Position numbers and translations under genes: made by a program. From JASGCK01 sp031538565 (GTDB lineage Bacteria; Pseudomonadota; Gammaproteobacteria; Burkholderiales; Burkholderiaceae_C), in contig JAVKLS010000006.1 in the NCBI GenBank assembly GCA_031538565.1, forward strand, positions 33,057-97,056: 64,000 nt of DNA, read 5' to 3'. Every line of letters begins with the position of its first letter. Position 1 is the stretch's first letter. The notes beneath the pieces were generated by a model. That model did not search any database. It was not told where the DNA came from and saw nothing but the letters and a program-made list of their open reading frames with translations. Positions 17,921 through 26,881 of the stretch are shown one piece after another.

Positions 17921-19500
17921 TTCACCCACTCGCCTGCCAACCACGCGGCGTTTGCACTATTGCCCGCCAGCACAACACCTGCGCGGCGCAACTGCTCTTC
18001 TTGCTGGGCAAGTCCTTGTGGATCAAGCTCAGTACCGCACACAAACCCGATCACGGCAAGATGGCGTTTGTCTTTTTCTGCAATTGCTTTGGCTCGCACC
18101 ACAGCAGACGCTAATTCTGCGGCGGGATCGGCGTGGGCACCCCAACCAATCACCACATCCAGCACCACCACGCGCACCGCAGGGTCAGCGGCTTCGCGCA
18201 GCAAACGCTCAATGCGTGCGCCTTGGTCAATCATGGGGTGAGGCTTGCCAACGGTAAAGGCATCATCACCCAAGTCCAGCGCCGTGTGCTCCATGCTGGC
18301 TTGCTTGGGATTGGCAAGCAACAAGGTTTTATTGACGGGAATGTTGGACCACACCGCAAGCCCAGACTTTGCCCAAATGGTTTGTGCCTCGGCGCAATAC
18401 GTGCCGCCCGAATACAGCGCGCGCAAAAACCGCTGCGTTTTGTGGAATACGGGCTTGCGCGGAATGAAGTAATTGGAATAGGACTCCAGTTGTCGCCCGC
18501 TGCCCTTATTTTTGTATCCTTTATTGACTAGTCGCACAGCTTGCGCCGCACAATCCACCATCGTGGACACCATGCAGATATTGGCGTGTGTGCTTTGCAG
18601 CGTGCTGCCCAAAAATAAAACCACGGCGGGTTTGCCTGTACGAGCCAGCGCGGTCATGACCTTATCTGCCACTTCAGGCGCGGGCGGCTTGGAGATGACC
18701 ACAATGACTTTGGTCGCCGCGTCTTTGGCTAGTAGCGCAATGCCTTGCAGCATGGTGATGCCGCCCACGTCCGCCGACACATCGCGTCCACCCGTGCCAA
18801 TGGCGTGAGACACTCCTGCGCCCCTACGGTGGATTTGCGTCGTCACCTCTTGCAAGCCCGTGCCTGACGCGGCAACTAGACCAATATCGCCTCTATGCAC
18901 GTTATTAGCAAAGCCCAGCGGCACCCCACCAATGATGGCTGTGCCGCAGTCAGGACCCATCACCACCACGCCCCGCCGCACCGCTTCTTGCTTGACGGTC
19001 ACTTCTTGCTCGATTGGCACGTTATCGCTAAACATAAAAACGTGTAACCCAAGATGCACCGCTTTCAACGCCTCTGCCGCAGCGTAACTGCCTGGCACAG
19101 AAATTTGCACAAGGTTGGCATCTTTTAATTTTGCAGCGCCCATCGCAATCGCACGCGGCGGGCGTTGTTCTTGCTCTTGCCCAGCTTCCACGCGGCCTTG
19201 CCCCGCCAGCAAGGAGCGCCCCGTCGCCATTGCCGCGTCGCAGATTTTTTGGGATGTGGCTTGCACTACCAACATCACGTCGCTAGGTGAGGCGCTGGCA
19301 ACTTCCGCCGTGAGCAATCCTGCCTCTTGCAAAATTTCTTTGTTTGCTGTGCTGCCCATTTGCAGCGTCGCGTGGATAACGCCCTCCAGCGCCAGCAAAG
19401 CTTGCGCCGTGCGCATCAAGGCAACGGAGTCTTTGTAGAGATTTGCTTGAACACAAGCAGCGGTAAACAGGGTGAGAGTGGCTTTGGGTTGAGATGACAT
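17917..19500 (-). CDS. allF: oxamate carbamoyltransferase subunit AllF (FdrA)
   Basis: A 527-residue FdrA-family protein related to succinyl-CoA synthetase alpha subunits. The N-terminal part carries SVALMRTAQALLALEGVIHA. The CoA-binding-like core reads VVVMGPDCGTAIIGGVPLGF, followed by GDIGLVAASGTGLQEVTTQI and GTGGRDVSADVGGITML. The ligase-CoA-like half holds KPAVVLFLGSTL and VVVLDVVIGWGAHADPAAEL. The protein was once named as a suppressor of FtsH mutants; current E. coli work makes it a subunit of oxamate carbamoyltransferase. It is the first gene of the operon and diverges from the pucG-type gene across 57 bp. Confidence 0.9.
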   Translation of the reverse strand: MSSQPKATLTLFTAACVQANLYKDSVALMRTAQALLALEGVIHATLQMGSTANKEILQEAGLLTAEVASASPSDVMLVVQATSQKICDAAMATGRSLLAGQGRVEAGQEQEQRPPRAIAMGAAKLKDANLVQISVPGSYAAAEALKAVHLGLHVFMFSDNVPIEQEVTVKQEAVRRGVVVMGPDCGTAIIGGVPLGFANNVHRGDIGLVAASGTGLQEVTTQIHRRGAGVSHAIGTGGRDVSADVGGITMLQGIALLAKDAATKVIVVISKPPAPEVADKVMTALARTGKPAVVLFLGSTLQSTHANICMVSTMVDCAAQAVRLVNKGYKNKGSGRQLESYSNYFIPRKPVFHKTQRFLRALYSGGTYCAEAQTIWAKSGLAVWSNIPVNKTLLLANPKQASMEHTALDLGDDAFTVGKPHPMIDQGARIERLLREAADPAVRVVVLDVVIGWGAHADPAAELASAVVRAKAIAEKDKRHLAVIGFVCGTELDPQGLAQQEEQLRRAGVVLAGNSANAAWLAGEWVK

Positions 19501-19530
19501 GGCGCTAGACTCGGGTTTTTTACATTAATT

Positions 19531-19538
19531 TGTATACA
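19531..19538. promoter_or_regulatory. candidate operator palindrome between allF and pucG-type gene
   Basis: The 57-bp divergent gap holds the perfect palindrome TGTATACA, centred about 24 bases from the pucG-type ATG and 34 bases from the allF ATG. GntR-family regulators often bind sites built around GTATAC, so a shared repressor site is plausible. A -10-like TATCAT on the plus strand (19546-19551) ends only 6 bases before the ATG. No regulator gene is adjacent. Confidence 0.35.
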
Positions 19539-19557
19539 CTTTTGCTATCATACCGCC

Positions 19558-20826
19558 ATGACTTCTATTGCCTTGCCCAAACTGTCGCCCCTTGCTAATC
19601 CCGAATCGGCGTTTGCCGAGCTCAACCCCCATCCGCGTGTGCTTATGGGGCCGGGGCCCATCAATGCGGACCCGCGTGTGCTCAAAGCCATGTCATCGCA
19701 GCTACTTGGTCAGTTTGATCCGCAATTTCGCGCTTTTATGCGTGAGACGATGGCGCTTTATCGCCAGTTTTTTGAAACAAAAAACGATTGGACACTGGTG
19801 CTAGACGGTACGGCGCGCTCGGCAATTGAAATGGTCATGATGTCTGCGATTGAGCAAAACGACAAAGTGCTGGTTTGCAGCTTTGGTCGCTTTGGACAAT
19901 TGCTGGAGGAGATTGCCAAACGCGCGGGGGCGACGGTTAAAACTATTTCCGTGCCTTGGAGCGAGGTGTTTGATTTAGCTCAAATCGAATCCGCCATCAA
20001 AGCCTTCTCGCCCAAGCTAGTTGCGGTTTGCCAAGGCGACACCTCCACCACCATGCTGCAACCGCTGGCGAGTTTGGGCGATATCTGCCACCGCCATGGC
20101 GCACTCTTGCAAGTGGATGCCACAGCATCTTGCGGCGGCACACCCTTGCTGGTAGATGATTGGGCGATTGACGCCGTCACGGCAGGTCTGCAAAAGTGCT
20201 TGGCGGGTCCCGCTGGCGCTGCGCCCATCACACTGAGTGACGCTTTTGCCAAGCAGATTTACCGTCGTCGGCACCTAGAAGAAGGGCTGCAAGCCACAGG
20301 GTACGTGCCTGGCACGGGCACGCGCATCGCATCGAACTACATGGACATGGCCATGGTGATTGACTACTGGAGCGATAGCGCACTGAACCACCACACCGAA
20401 GCCACCACCATGCTGTATGGCGCACGCGAATGCGCACGAATCTTTGTGCAAGAAAGCGCAAGCGTTGTTCATGCAAGGCACGCCGTCGCCTCACGCGCCA
20501 TCGTTGCAGGGGTAGAAGGCATGGGGCTTAAAGTCTATGGGGACAAAAAAAATAAAATGCCAAACGTCACAGGCATAGTCATTCCCGACGGCATCAACGG
20601 AGACAAAGTACGCAGCGCCTTGCTGCTTGACTTCAATATTGAAATTGGCACAAGCTTTGGACCACTCCACGGGAAAATTTGGCGCATCGGTGCAATGGGC
20701 TACAACGCCCGCCCTGACTGCGTTTTGAACACGCTAGCGGCGCTAGAAATTGTGCTGGCAGCCGAGGGGCACAAATTCACACGCGGCGCAGGCGTGGACG
20801 CGGCGTATCACAGTTACAAAAGCTAA
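19558..20826 (+). CDS. pucG: (S)-ureidoglycine-glyoxylate aminotransferase (PucG type)
   Basis: A 422-residue class V PLP aminotransferase. VLMGPGPINADPRVLKAMSS and LLGQFDPQF are N-terminal signatures. The PLP lysine lies in TAGLQKCLAGPAGAAPITLS, and this QKCLxGP form is the one I associate with ureidoglycine-glyoxylate enzymes, in contrast to alanine-glyoxylate enzymes. It would convert ureidoglycine plus glyoxylate to oxalurate plus glycine, giving the substrate for the divergent AllFGH operon. No ribosome site precedes the ATG; an internal ATG at residue 30 (MGPGPIN) is too far into the conserved region to be the true start. A general alanine/serine-glyoxylate aminotransferase is the alternative. 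Confidence 0.83.
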   Translation: MTSIALPKLSPLANPESAFAELNPHPRVLMGPGPINADPRVLKAMSSQLLGQFDPQFRAFMRETMALYRQFFETKNDWTLVLDGTARSAIEMVMMSAIEQNDKVLVCSFGRFGQLLEEIAKRAGATVKTISVPWSEVFDLAQIESAIKAFSPKLVAVCQGDTSTTMLQPLASLGDICHRHGALLQVDATASCGGTPLLVDDWAIDAVTAGLQKCLAGPAGAAPITLSDAFAKQIYRRRHLEEGLQATGYVPGTGTRIASNYMDMAMVIDYWSDSALNHHTEATTMLYGARECARIFVQESASVVHARHAVASRAIVAGVEGMGLKVYGDKKNKMPNVTGIVIPDGINGDKVRSALLLDFNIEIGTSFGPLHGKIWRIGAMGYNARPDCVLNTLAALEIVLAAEGHKFTRGAGVDAAYHSYKS

Positions 20827-20869
20827 AGCAAGCGCACAACACGCCAAGGGCGCGTCTAGGTTCACCCGT

Positions 20870-21844
20870 TTATTGCTTGTCAATTTTGGCGCGAGCAATC
20901 ACCTCGCTCCATCGCTGCGTATCAAAAGTTAATAGATCACCTAAGGCTTCGGGCGTACTGCCTTGTGGATGCAAACTGAGTGCTTCTAAGCGCTTGATTA
21001 CATCGGGATTTTTAAGCGCCTTTTGAATTTCCGTATTCAATTTAACAACGATCTCTTTAGGCGTTTTAGCTGGCGCAGCAAAACCGTTCCACGATGCGAC
21101 GTTGAAGTTAGCCAGCGAGGCGCCACTTTCGCGCACCGTAGGCACATCAGGAAATTGCGCTGTGCGCTTGTCGCTCAAGATAGCAAGAGGGCGCAGCGCC
21201 TTGGCATTGAACTGCGTGACCAGCGGCCCCAAAATTTCCACCATGATGTCAATCTCACCGCCGCGCAGTGCGGAAATGACGGGCGGCGTGCCGTTGAAGG
21301 GTACAAGCTGCGCATCAATACCTGCGGTAGTTTTGAAAAGTTCCGCTGCTAAATTTTGCGTAGAACCAATTTGAGGCGTCCCAATATTGAGCTTGCCAGG
21401 ATTCGCTTTGGCATAAGCAATCACATCGCCCAGAGAGTGGAAACGCCCACGGTCGGATGCGGCAATCACCAGATCAAAGCTGGCCAATTTGGAGATGGGC
21501 GTAAAGTCTTTTTGCGCATCAAACGGCAAGGACTTAAAAAGCGCCGAGCTCACTGCGGTACCGCTGGAAATAAGCAAGAGCGTGTGTCCATCGGGCGCGG
21601 ACTTGGCCACCAAATCGCCCGCCACAATGCCGCCCGCGCTGGGTTTGTTTTCAATCACCACGGGGCTGCCAAAAGTCTCGGCTAATTTCTGTCCCACTTC
21701 GCGCGAGGTAATGTCGGCGGCGCCACCAGCGGCATTGGGTACAACAATTTTGATGGTCTTGGTTGGAAAATTCGTCTGCGCGTTGACCGCGTTTATCGCA
21801 CAGCAAAGCACCGAAGACATCACGAGCAAGGTGATTTTGAACAT
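20870..21844 (-). CDS. tripartite tricarboxylate transporter family periplasmic binding protein (TctC/Bug type)
   Basis: A 324-residue Bug-family solute-binding protein from the ATG at 21844 (MFKITLLVMSSVLCCAINAV), which begins a signal peptide cleaved near VNAQ. The longer frame to 22075 runs into fabG. The family motif IKIVVPNAAGGAADITSREV is clear, as are IENKPSAGGIVAGDLVAKSA and the C-terminal LSLHPQGSTPEALGDL. No TctA/TctB membrane components are present, which is common for these orphan proteins in Burkholderiales. It is convergent with the pucG-type gene and 26 bp after fabG. The ligand is unknown; a link to purine catabolism is only positional. Confidence 0.92.
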   Translation of the reverse strand: MFKITLLVMSSVLCCAINAVNAQTNFPTKTIKIVVPNAAGGAADITSREVGQKLAETFGSPVVIENKPSAGGIVAGDLVAKSAPDGHTLLLISSGTAVSSALFKSLPFDAQKDFTPISKLASFDLVIAASDRGRFHSLGDVIAYAKANPGKLNIGTPQIGSTQNLAAELFKTTAGIDAQLVPFNGTPPVISALRGGEIDIMVEILGPLVTQFNAKALRPLAILSDKRTAQFPDVPTVRESGASLANFNVASWNGFAAPAKTPKEIVVKLNTEIQKALKNPDVIKRLEALSLHPQGSTPEALGDLLTFDTQRWSEVIARAKIDKQ

Positions 21845-21870
21845 GGAAATTTCTTTCAGTAAACGTGCCG

Positions 21871-22608
21871 TTATGCCATCAACATTCCGCCATTGACGTG
21901 CAGCTCTTGACCCGTCACGTAAGCACCGCCTTGGCTTGCCAAGTAAGACACAGCAGCCGCCACGTCTTCGGGCTTGCCAAGGCTGCCAAGCGGAATTTGC
22001 GCCAGCAGTGCTTTGTGCTGCGCCTCGCCAAGCCCTGCTGTCATATCGGTTTGGATAAAACCAGGCGCTACGCAATTGACCGTGATATTGCGCGATCCCA
22101 GCTCCCGCGCCAAGGCACGCGTCATGCCTGCTACGCCCGCCTTGGCGGCGGCGTAATTGGCCTGCCCCGCATTACCCGATGCGCCCACCACGCTGGTAAT
22201 GTTGATGATGCGCCCCATGCGCTGCTTCATCATGGGTTTAATGGCGGCGCGTGCCAGTCTAAACACCGAGCGCAAATTAGTATTGATCACCGCGTCCCAG
22301 TCCTCATCTTTTAGGCGCATGGCAAGCATATCGCGCGTAATGCCCGCGTTGTTGACGAGCACGTGCAAACCGCCGTAGGTTTTAACGATGTCCTCAATCA
22401 GCGCATCGGAGGCTGCGTCGTCAGTGACGTTCAGCACCTTGCCAATCATGCCCGCGCTGCTGATTTTTTCTGCGCCGCTCAGACTAGTTGCCGTGCCAAT
22501 CACAGTAAAACCATCGGCTTTCAGCTGCTGGGCGATCGCGGCGCCAATACCGCGGGTAGCTCCTGTGACGAGAGCAATTTGTGGGGGAGTCGTCGTTTCT
22601 AAGGTCAT
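21871..22608 (-). CDS. fabG: 3-oxoacyl-ACP reductase (FabG type)
   Basis: A 245-residue short-chain dehydrogenase. The NADP-binding GATRGIGAAIA, VLVNNAGITRDMLAMRLKDE, the catalytic Ser in NITSVVGASGNAGQANYAAAK with its YxxxK, and the C-terminal YVTGQELHVNGGMLMA all match FabG of fatty-acid synthesis. It stands apart from other fab genes, between a CobW GTPase and a TctC protein, so it could be a second copy. An acetoacetyl-CoA reductase is possible, but the C-terminus is FabG-like. Confidence 0.9.
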   Translation of the reverse strand: MTLETTTPPQIALVTGATRGIGAAIAQQLKADGFTVIGTATSLSGAEKISSAGMIGKVLNVTDDAASDALIEDIVKTYGGLHVLVNNAGITRDMLAMRLKDEDWDAVINTNLRSVFRLARAAIKPMMKQRMGRIINITSVVGASGNAGQANYAAAKAGVAGMTRALARELGSRNITVNCVAPGFIQTDMTAGLGEAQHKALLAQIPLGSLGKPEDVAAAVSYLASQGGAYVTGQELHVNGGMLMA

Positions 22609-22630
22609 GGTGATCGTTATGTGAAGAGTT

Positions 22631-23737
22631 TTAGGCGTAGCAGTTTTGCAGTCCCTGCATCAAGATGTCTCTGGGCAAATCAATGCCAATAAACACCATC
22701 TTGCTGGTACGCACTTCGTCCTTAGCCCATGCGGGGCCAAGGTCGCTGCCCATGAGCTGATGCACACCTTGAAAGATGACTTTTCGATCCGTACCTTTCA
22801 TGTTTAAAACACCTTTGTAGCGCAGCATTTTTGGGCCGTAGATATTGACGATAGCGCCTAAAAAATCTTCCAGTTTGGCTGGGTCTAGCTTTTGGTTGGA
22901 GCGAAACACAAAGCTCTTCACGTCATCGTCTGTGTGATGGTGGTGCAAATGCTGCTCGCTGTGCGCGTGGTCGTGCCCACAGTGCTCGTCATGCACATGG
23001 CCTGCGTCGCCGTGTTTGGGGTTGTGCTGGTGCGAGGGATGATCGCAGTGCTCATCATGTGCGTGGTGGTGGTGCTCCTCCGTCTTGAGAAAATCGGGGT
23101 CAATATCGAGTTTGGCGTTGAGGTTAAAGCCAAGTTGATCAAATACCTGACTAATTGGCACTTCGCCAAAATGTACGATACGCTGCGCTGCGCGTGGATT
23201 CATGTGATTGAGGCGGCGCTGCAAAGCTTCTAAATTTTCGGGGCTAACCAATTCAGATTTACTAATAAACAATTGGTCGGCAAAACCAATTTGCCGCCGC
23301 GCTTCTTGTCGCGTATTGAGTTGCTCGGCGGCGTGCACTGCATCGACTAAGGTCAAGATGGAGTCGAGCAAATAACTCTCAGCAATCACGTCGTCCATAA
23401 AAAAGGTTTGCGCCACAGGGCCTGGGTCGGCAAGGCCCGTGGTTTCGATCACGACGCGATCAAAGTTAAGCTCGCCCTTGCGTTTTTTTTCTGCTAGCTC
23501 GGTGAGCGTGGTGCGTAAATCTTCCCGAATGGTGCAGCACACGCAGCCATTACTCATTTGGATGATTTGCTCTTTTCTGTCACTCACCAAAATATCGTTA
23601 TCGATGTTTTCTTCGCCAAACTCATTTTCAATGACGGCGATTTTTTGACCGTGCGCCTCAGCGAGTACACGCTTGAGCAGTGTGGTTTTACCCGAGCCTA
23701 AAAAGCCCGTGAGGATGGTGGCAGGAATAAGTGACAT
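22631..23737 (-). CDS. CobW/COG0523-family GTPase metallochaperone with His-rich segment
   Basis: A G3E GTPase of 368 residues from the ATG at 23737 (MSLIPATILTGFLGSGKTTL). The longer frame to 23842 would overlap comM. Walker A is GFLGSGKTTLL and the metal-binding motif is NGCVCCTI. Switch residues lie in VVIETTGLADPGPVAQTFF. Between the GTPase and the C-terminal CobW domain is a segment of about 50 residues dominated by His, Asp and Glu (for example HHHHAHDEHCDHPSHQHN), which should bind Zn, Ni or Co. The C-terminus has VFQGVHQLMGSDLGPAW. The metal and client protein are unknown. Confidence 0.93.
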   Translation of the reverse strand: MSLIPATILTGFLGSGKTTLLKRVLAEAHGQKIAVIENEFGEENIDNDILVSDRKEQIIQMSNGCVCCTIREDLRTTLTELAEKKRKGELNFDRVVIETTGLADPGPVAQTFFMDDVIAESYLLDSILTLVDAVHAAEQLNTRQEARRQIGFADQLFISKSELVSPENLEALQRRLNHMNPRAAQRIVHFGEVPISQVFDQLGFNLNAKLDIDPDFLKTEEHHHHAHDEHCDHPSHQHNPKHGDAGHVHDEHCGHDHAHSEQHLHHHHTDDDVKSFVFRSNQKLDPAKLEDFLGAIVNIYGPKMLRYKGVLNMKGTDRKVIFQGVHQLMGSDLGPAWAKDEVRTSKMVFIGIDLPRDILMQGLQNCYA

Positions 23738-23780
23738 GGTGTGGGTACGATTAAAGTGAAACGGAAGCGGTGATGTTACT

Positions 23781-25304
23781 TTAGCCTCCAGCCAAGCCCC
23801 TGCGGTACTGAATCGCTTCGGCGACGTGCAAGGCCTGCACACCCTCGCTGGCGCTTAAATCCGCAATCGTGCGTGCCACTTTCAGCACGCGGTGAAAGCT
23901 CCGCGCCGACCAGCCTAGGCGCTGCATCGCCGAGCGCAGCAGCTTAAGCCCAGCCTCGTCGGGCGTGGCATGAGTATCAATATCACTCGGACTTAGCGCT
24001 TGATTGGGCTTGCCTTGTCGCGCCAGTTGGATGTCGCGTGCTTTGACGACACGTGCACGAATATCTTTACTCCACTCGCCTTGCGGCGCTTGCACAAGCT
24101 CCTCGTGTTTGAGCGCGGGCACTTCAATTTGTAAATCAATGCGGTCTAGCAAAGGGCCTGATATTTTTCCTTGGTACCGCGCCACTTGGTCTGGCGTGCA
24201 GCGGCACAGCTTGGTTGGATGTCCACCGTTGCCGCAAGGACAAAAATTCATCGCCGCCGCTAACTGAAAAGAGCAGTCATACGTGGCTTGCTTCGTGGCG
24301 CGTGAGATGGTGATATTTCCCGACTCGAGCGGCTCGCGCAAGACCTCTAGCACCTTGCGGTCAAACTCGGGAAGCTCATCTAAAAACAAAACACCTTCAT
24401 GCGCAAGGCTGATCTCCCCAGGTTTCGGATTTCCACCGCCGCCGACCAGCGCCGTTGCAGACGCCGTGTGATGCGGCGAGCGATACGGACGCACCCGCCA
24501 CTGCCCCAGTGAAAAACCGCGCCCAGACAGCGAGGCAATTGCTGCGGTGGACAGCGCCTCTTCTTCGGTCATGGGCGGCAAAATGCTAGGCAGGCGCGCC
24601 GCCAGCATGGACTTACCCGAGCCTGGCGGCCCCACCATCAACAGCGAATGCTTACCCGCCGCGGCAATCTCTAGCGCACGTCTTGCCAAAGCTTGTCCTT
24701 TCACATCGGCCATATCGGGATACAGCGGCTGCAAAGAGCTGGGCACATAGTGATGTGGCTGTAGCTTGTCCGCTTCGCTCATGGGATTTAAGTGGTTGCA
24801 AACCGCTAGCAAATTGTGTGCTTCATAGACCGTTGCGCTGTGCACTAACGCCGCTTCGCTGGCACTTTGCGGAGGCAAAATAAAAGCGCGGCGACTATCG
24901 GGTGCTTGCTTGGCAACGGCGTAAGCCATCGCCAAAGCGCCGCGTATGGGACGCAACTCGCCCGACAGCGACAACTCGCCCGCAAACTCATAACTCTCCA
25001 GTGCGCTCATAGGCACTTGCCCGCTTGCCGCCAAAATGCCAATGGCAATTGCTAAATCCAAACGCCCAGACTCCTTGGGTAAGTCTGCGGGCGCAAGGTT
25101 GACAACAATGCGCTTGTTGTTCGGCATATCGAACTGGCTGTTTTGGATAGCCGCGCGCACTCTGTCCTTACTTTCTTTCACCTCGGTTTCGGGCAAGCCC
25201 ACAATGGTGAATGAGGGCAGACCGTTGGCAAGATGAACCTCTACCAAGACCTCGGGGGCGTGCATTCCTGCAAGAGCCCGACTGTGAACAATAGCAAGCG
25301 ACAT
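23781..25304 (-). CDS. comM: YifB/ComM family Mg-chelatase-like AAA+ ATPase
   Basis: A 507-residue protein with the N-terminal Lon-protease-like (ChlI) domain (FTIVGLPETEVKESKDRVRA, VNLAPADLPKESGRLDLAIA). It is followed by the AAA+ module with Walker A VGPPGSGKSMLAARLPSILP and Walker B VLFLDELPEFDRKVLEVLRE, and a Cys cluster (NFCPCGNGGHPTKLCRC). ComM is a helicase that aids branch migration when natural transformation DNA is integrated. It stands upstream of cobW on the same strand and diverges from the POT transporter gene. Confidence 0.95.
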   Translation of the reverse strand: MSLAIVHSRALAGMHAPEVLVEVHLANGLPSFTIVGLPETEVKESKDRVRAAIQNSQFDMPNNKRIVVNLAPADLPKESGRLDLAIAIGILAASGQVPMSALESYEFAGELSLSGELRPIRGALAMAYAVAKQAPDSRRAFILPPQSASEAALVHSATVYEAHNLLAVCNHLNPMSEADKLQPHHYVPSSLQPLYPDMADVKGQALARRALEIAAAGKHSLLMVGPPGSGKSMLAARLPSILPPMTEEEALSTAAIASLSGRGFSLGQWRVRPYRSPHHTASATALVGGGGNPKPGEISLAHEGVLFLDELPEFDRKVLEVLREPLESGNITISRATKQATYDCSFQLAAAMNFCPCGNGGHPTKLCRCTPDQVARYQGKISGPLLDRIDLQIEVPALKHEELVQAPQGEWSKDIRARVVKARDIQLARQGKPNQALSPSDIDTHATPDEAGLKLLRSAMQRLGWSARSFHRVLKVARTIADLSASEGVQALHVAEAIQYRRGLAGG

Positions 25305-25425
25305 GATGGAGCATCCTTATGTTGATACCCAAAATCATAACTGATAATAAAAACAGGCATCAGCAAACACACGAACGCAAAAAACTAGGCATGACATTTG
25401 CGGTGCAGTATGATGAAAACACCTT

Positions 25426-26808
25426 ATGCGTAAAGTGCTCATTGATCGAGATTGCATCATGCCACCAGCAAACAATACCCATCTACTCCACCCTAGCGAT
25501 AAGCATCCCTCGTCCTTATACCTACTTTTTTTTACAGAAATGTGGGAGCGGTTCAGTTTTTATGGGATGCGGGCGCTATTTGTTTTGTATCTAATCGATG
25601 AAATATCAACTGGAGGGCAAGGTTGGTCAGACGCTAAGGCCAGTAATTTATACGGAACTTACCTTGCCGCTATTTATTTTTCCTGCATTTTTGGTGGATA
25701 TATAGCCGATAGATTGATTGGCTTCAGAAAAGCAATCATCATAGGCGGGTTAATAATTATTGCCGGACATATTTCATTAGCTTTTTCCTCTATCAATTTT
25801 TTCTATTTAGGGATAGGGCTGCTCGTTGCAGGAACTGGATTATTAAAGCCAAGTATGTCGTCCATCGTAGGACAACTTTATCCTGCTAGCAGCTCACTGA
25901 AAGATTCTGCTTATACTATTTTTTATATGGGAATTAATGTAGGAGGATTGTTGGGTCCAATTATTTGTGGTTTTTTGGCAAAGTACTACGGGTGGCACTA
26001 CGGCTTTGGGGTTGCAGCATTAGGAATGTTGCTCGGATTGACTGCTTTTTATTTCAAACAGAATATGCTTGGTAATATCGGCTTAAAATCTACTCACCTC
26101 AATTCCAAAAACGATAATCTTACTGAGAATAAAAAATTAACAAAAATTGAAATGGATCGCTTAATTTTGATTTTTGTTTTGTCATTTTTTTCCATCGTTT
26201 TTTGGATGTCATTTGAACAAGCGGGATCTTCTTTAAATATTTTTGCTCAAAACTATACTGATCGAAATGTTTTAGGAGTTGAAATTCCTGCTGCCGCCAT
26301 TCAATCGGTGAATGCCTTTTGGATTTTGATTTTGTCGATCCCTCTCTCGTGGCTTTGGGTACGGCTTGCTCAAGCAAATCGTAATCCAACCAGCATGCAA
26401 AAATTTGCCCTTGGTTTATTTTTTCTTGGCTTAGCCTTTGCTCTCATGATGGTCGGATCGAACGACATTCAACAAGGTGCAACGTCAGCCAATAAAAGTT
26501 TATGGCTATTGATCGCTTTTTATGGCATAGAAACCATCGGCGAAATGTGCATATCGCCCGTAGGGCTAGCGGCAGTCAATAAGCTATCACCTCCACAATT
26601 AACGGGCTTAATGTTTGGCGTATGGTTTTCAGCAACGGCTGTTGGCGATTTCATCGCAGGGCATCTAGCAAGCCATTTGGATGCCATTGAGCGCGGCCAT
26701 TCGATGTCTTATTTTTTTGGTATCTTTGTGGTTGCAACCATGTGTATGTCTATCATCGCTTTCATTTTTAATAAAAAATTAACAGCGATGATGCATGGGG
26801 CCGCGTAA
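25426..26808 (+). CDS. POT-family proton-dependent oligopeptide transporter, AT-rich
   Basis: A 460-residue MFS/POT (PTR2) transporter with the family signatures FFTEMWERFSFYGMRALFVL and the segment FYMGINVGGLLGPIICGFLA. About 12-14 hydrophobic helices are seen. It imports di- or tripeptides with protons. The start is uncertain: 25426 has no ribosome site, and the ATG at 25459 (MPPANNTHLL) is a good alternative. Base use differs strongly from the neighbours; the line at 26161 has only about 14 G or C in 60. Runs of Leu and Ile codons are A/T-ending. This points to horizontal acquisition between comM and the PII gene. Confidence 0.92.
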   Translation: MRKVLIDRDCIMPPANNTHLLHPSDKHPSSLYLLFFTEMWERFSFYGMRALFVLYLIDEISTGGQGWSDAKASNLYGTYLAAIYFSCIFGGYIADRLIGFRKAIIIGGLIIIAGHISLAFSSINFFYLGIGLLVAGTGLLKPSMSSIVGQLYPASSSLKDSAYTIFYMGINVGGLLGPIICGFLAKYYGWHYGFGVAALGMLLGLTAFYFKQNMLGNIGLKSTHLNSKNDNLTENKKLTKIEMDRLILIFVLSFFSIVFWMSFEQAGSSLNIFAQNYTDRNVLGVEIPAAAIQSVNAFWILILSIPLSWLWVRLAQANRNPTSMQKFALGLFFLGLAFALMMVGSNDIQQGATSANKSLWLLIAFYGIETIGEMCISPVGLAAVNKLSPPQLTGLMFGVWFSATAVGDFIAGHLASHLDAIERGHSMSYFFGIFVVATMCMSIIAFIFNKKLTAMMHGAA

Positions 26809-26881
26809 TGCCGCATAAAAAATAACGCCCACTCGCAGTGAGTTAAAGAGATTTTTATGGCGAACCTTTTTGTGTTTGCGC

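Noticed and set aside
25319..25594. A 91-residue plus-strand frame overlapping the POT gene start
   Set aside because: It runs out of frame into the transporter coding region and ends there; no motif.
26809..26881. Terminator between the POT gene and the PII gene
   Set aside because: The only hairpin (ACTC/GAGT) is too short and lacks a T-run directly after it.
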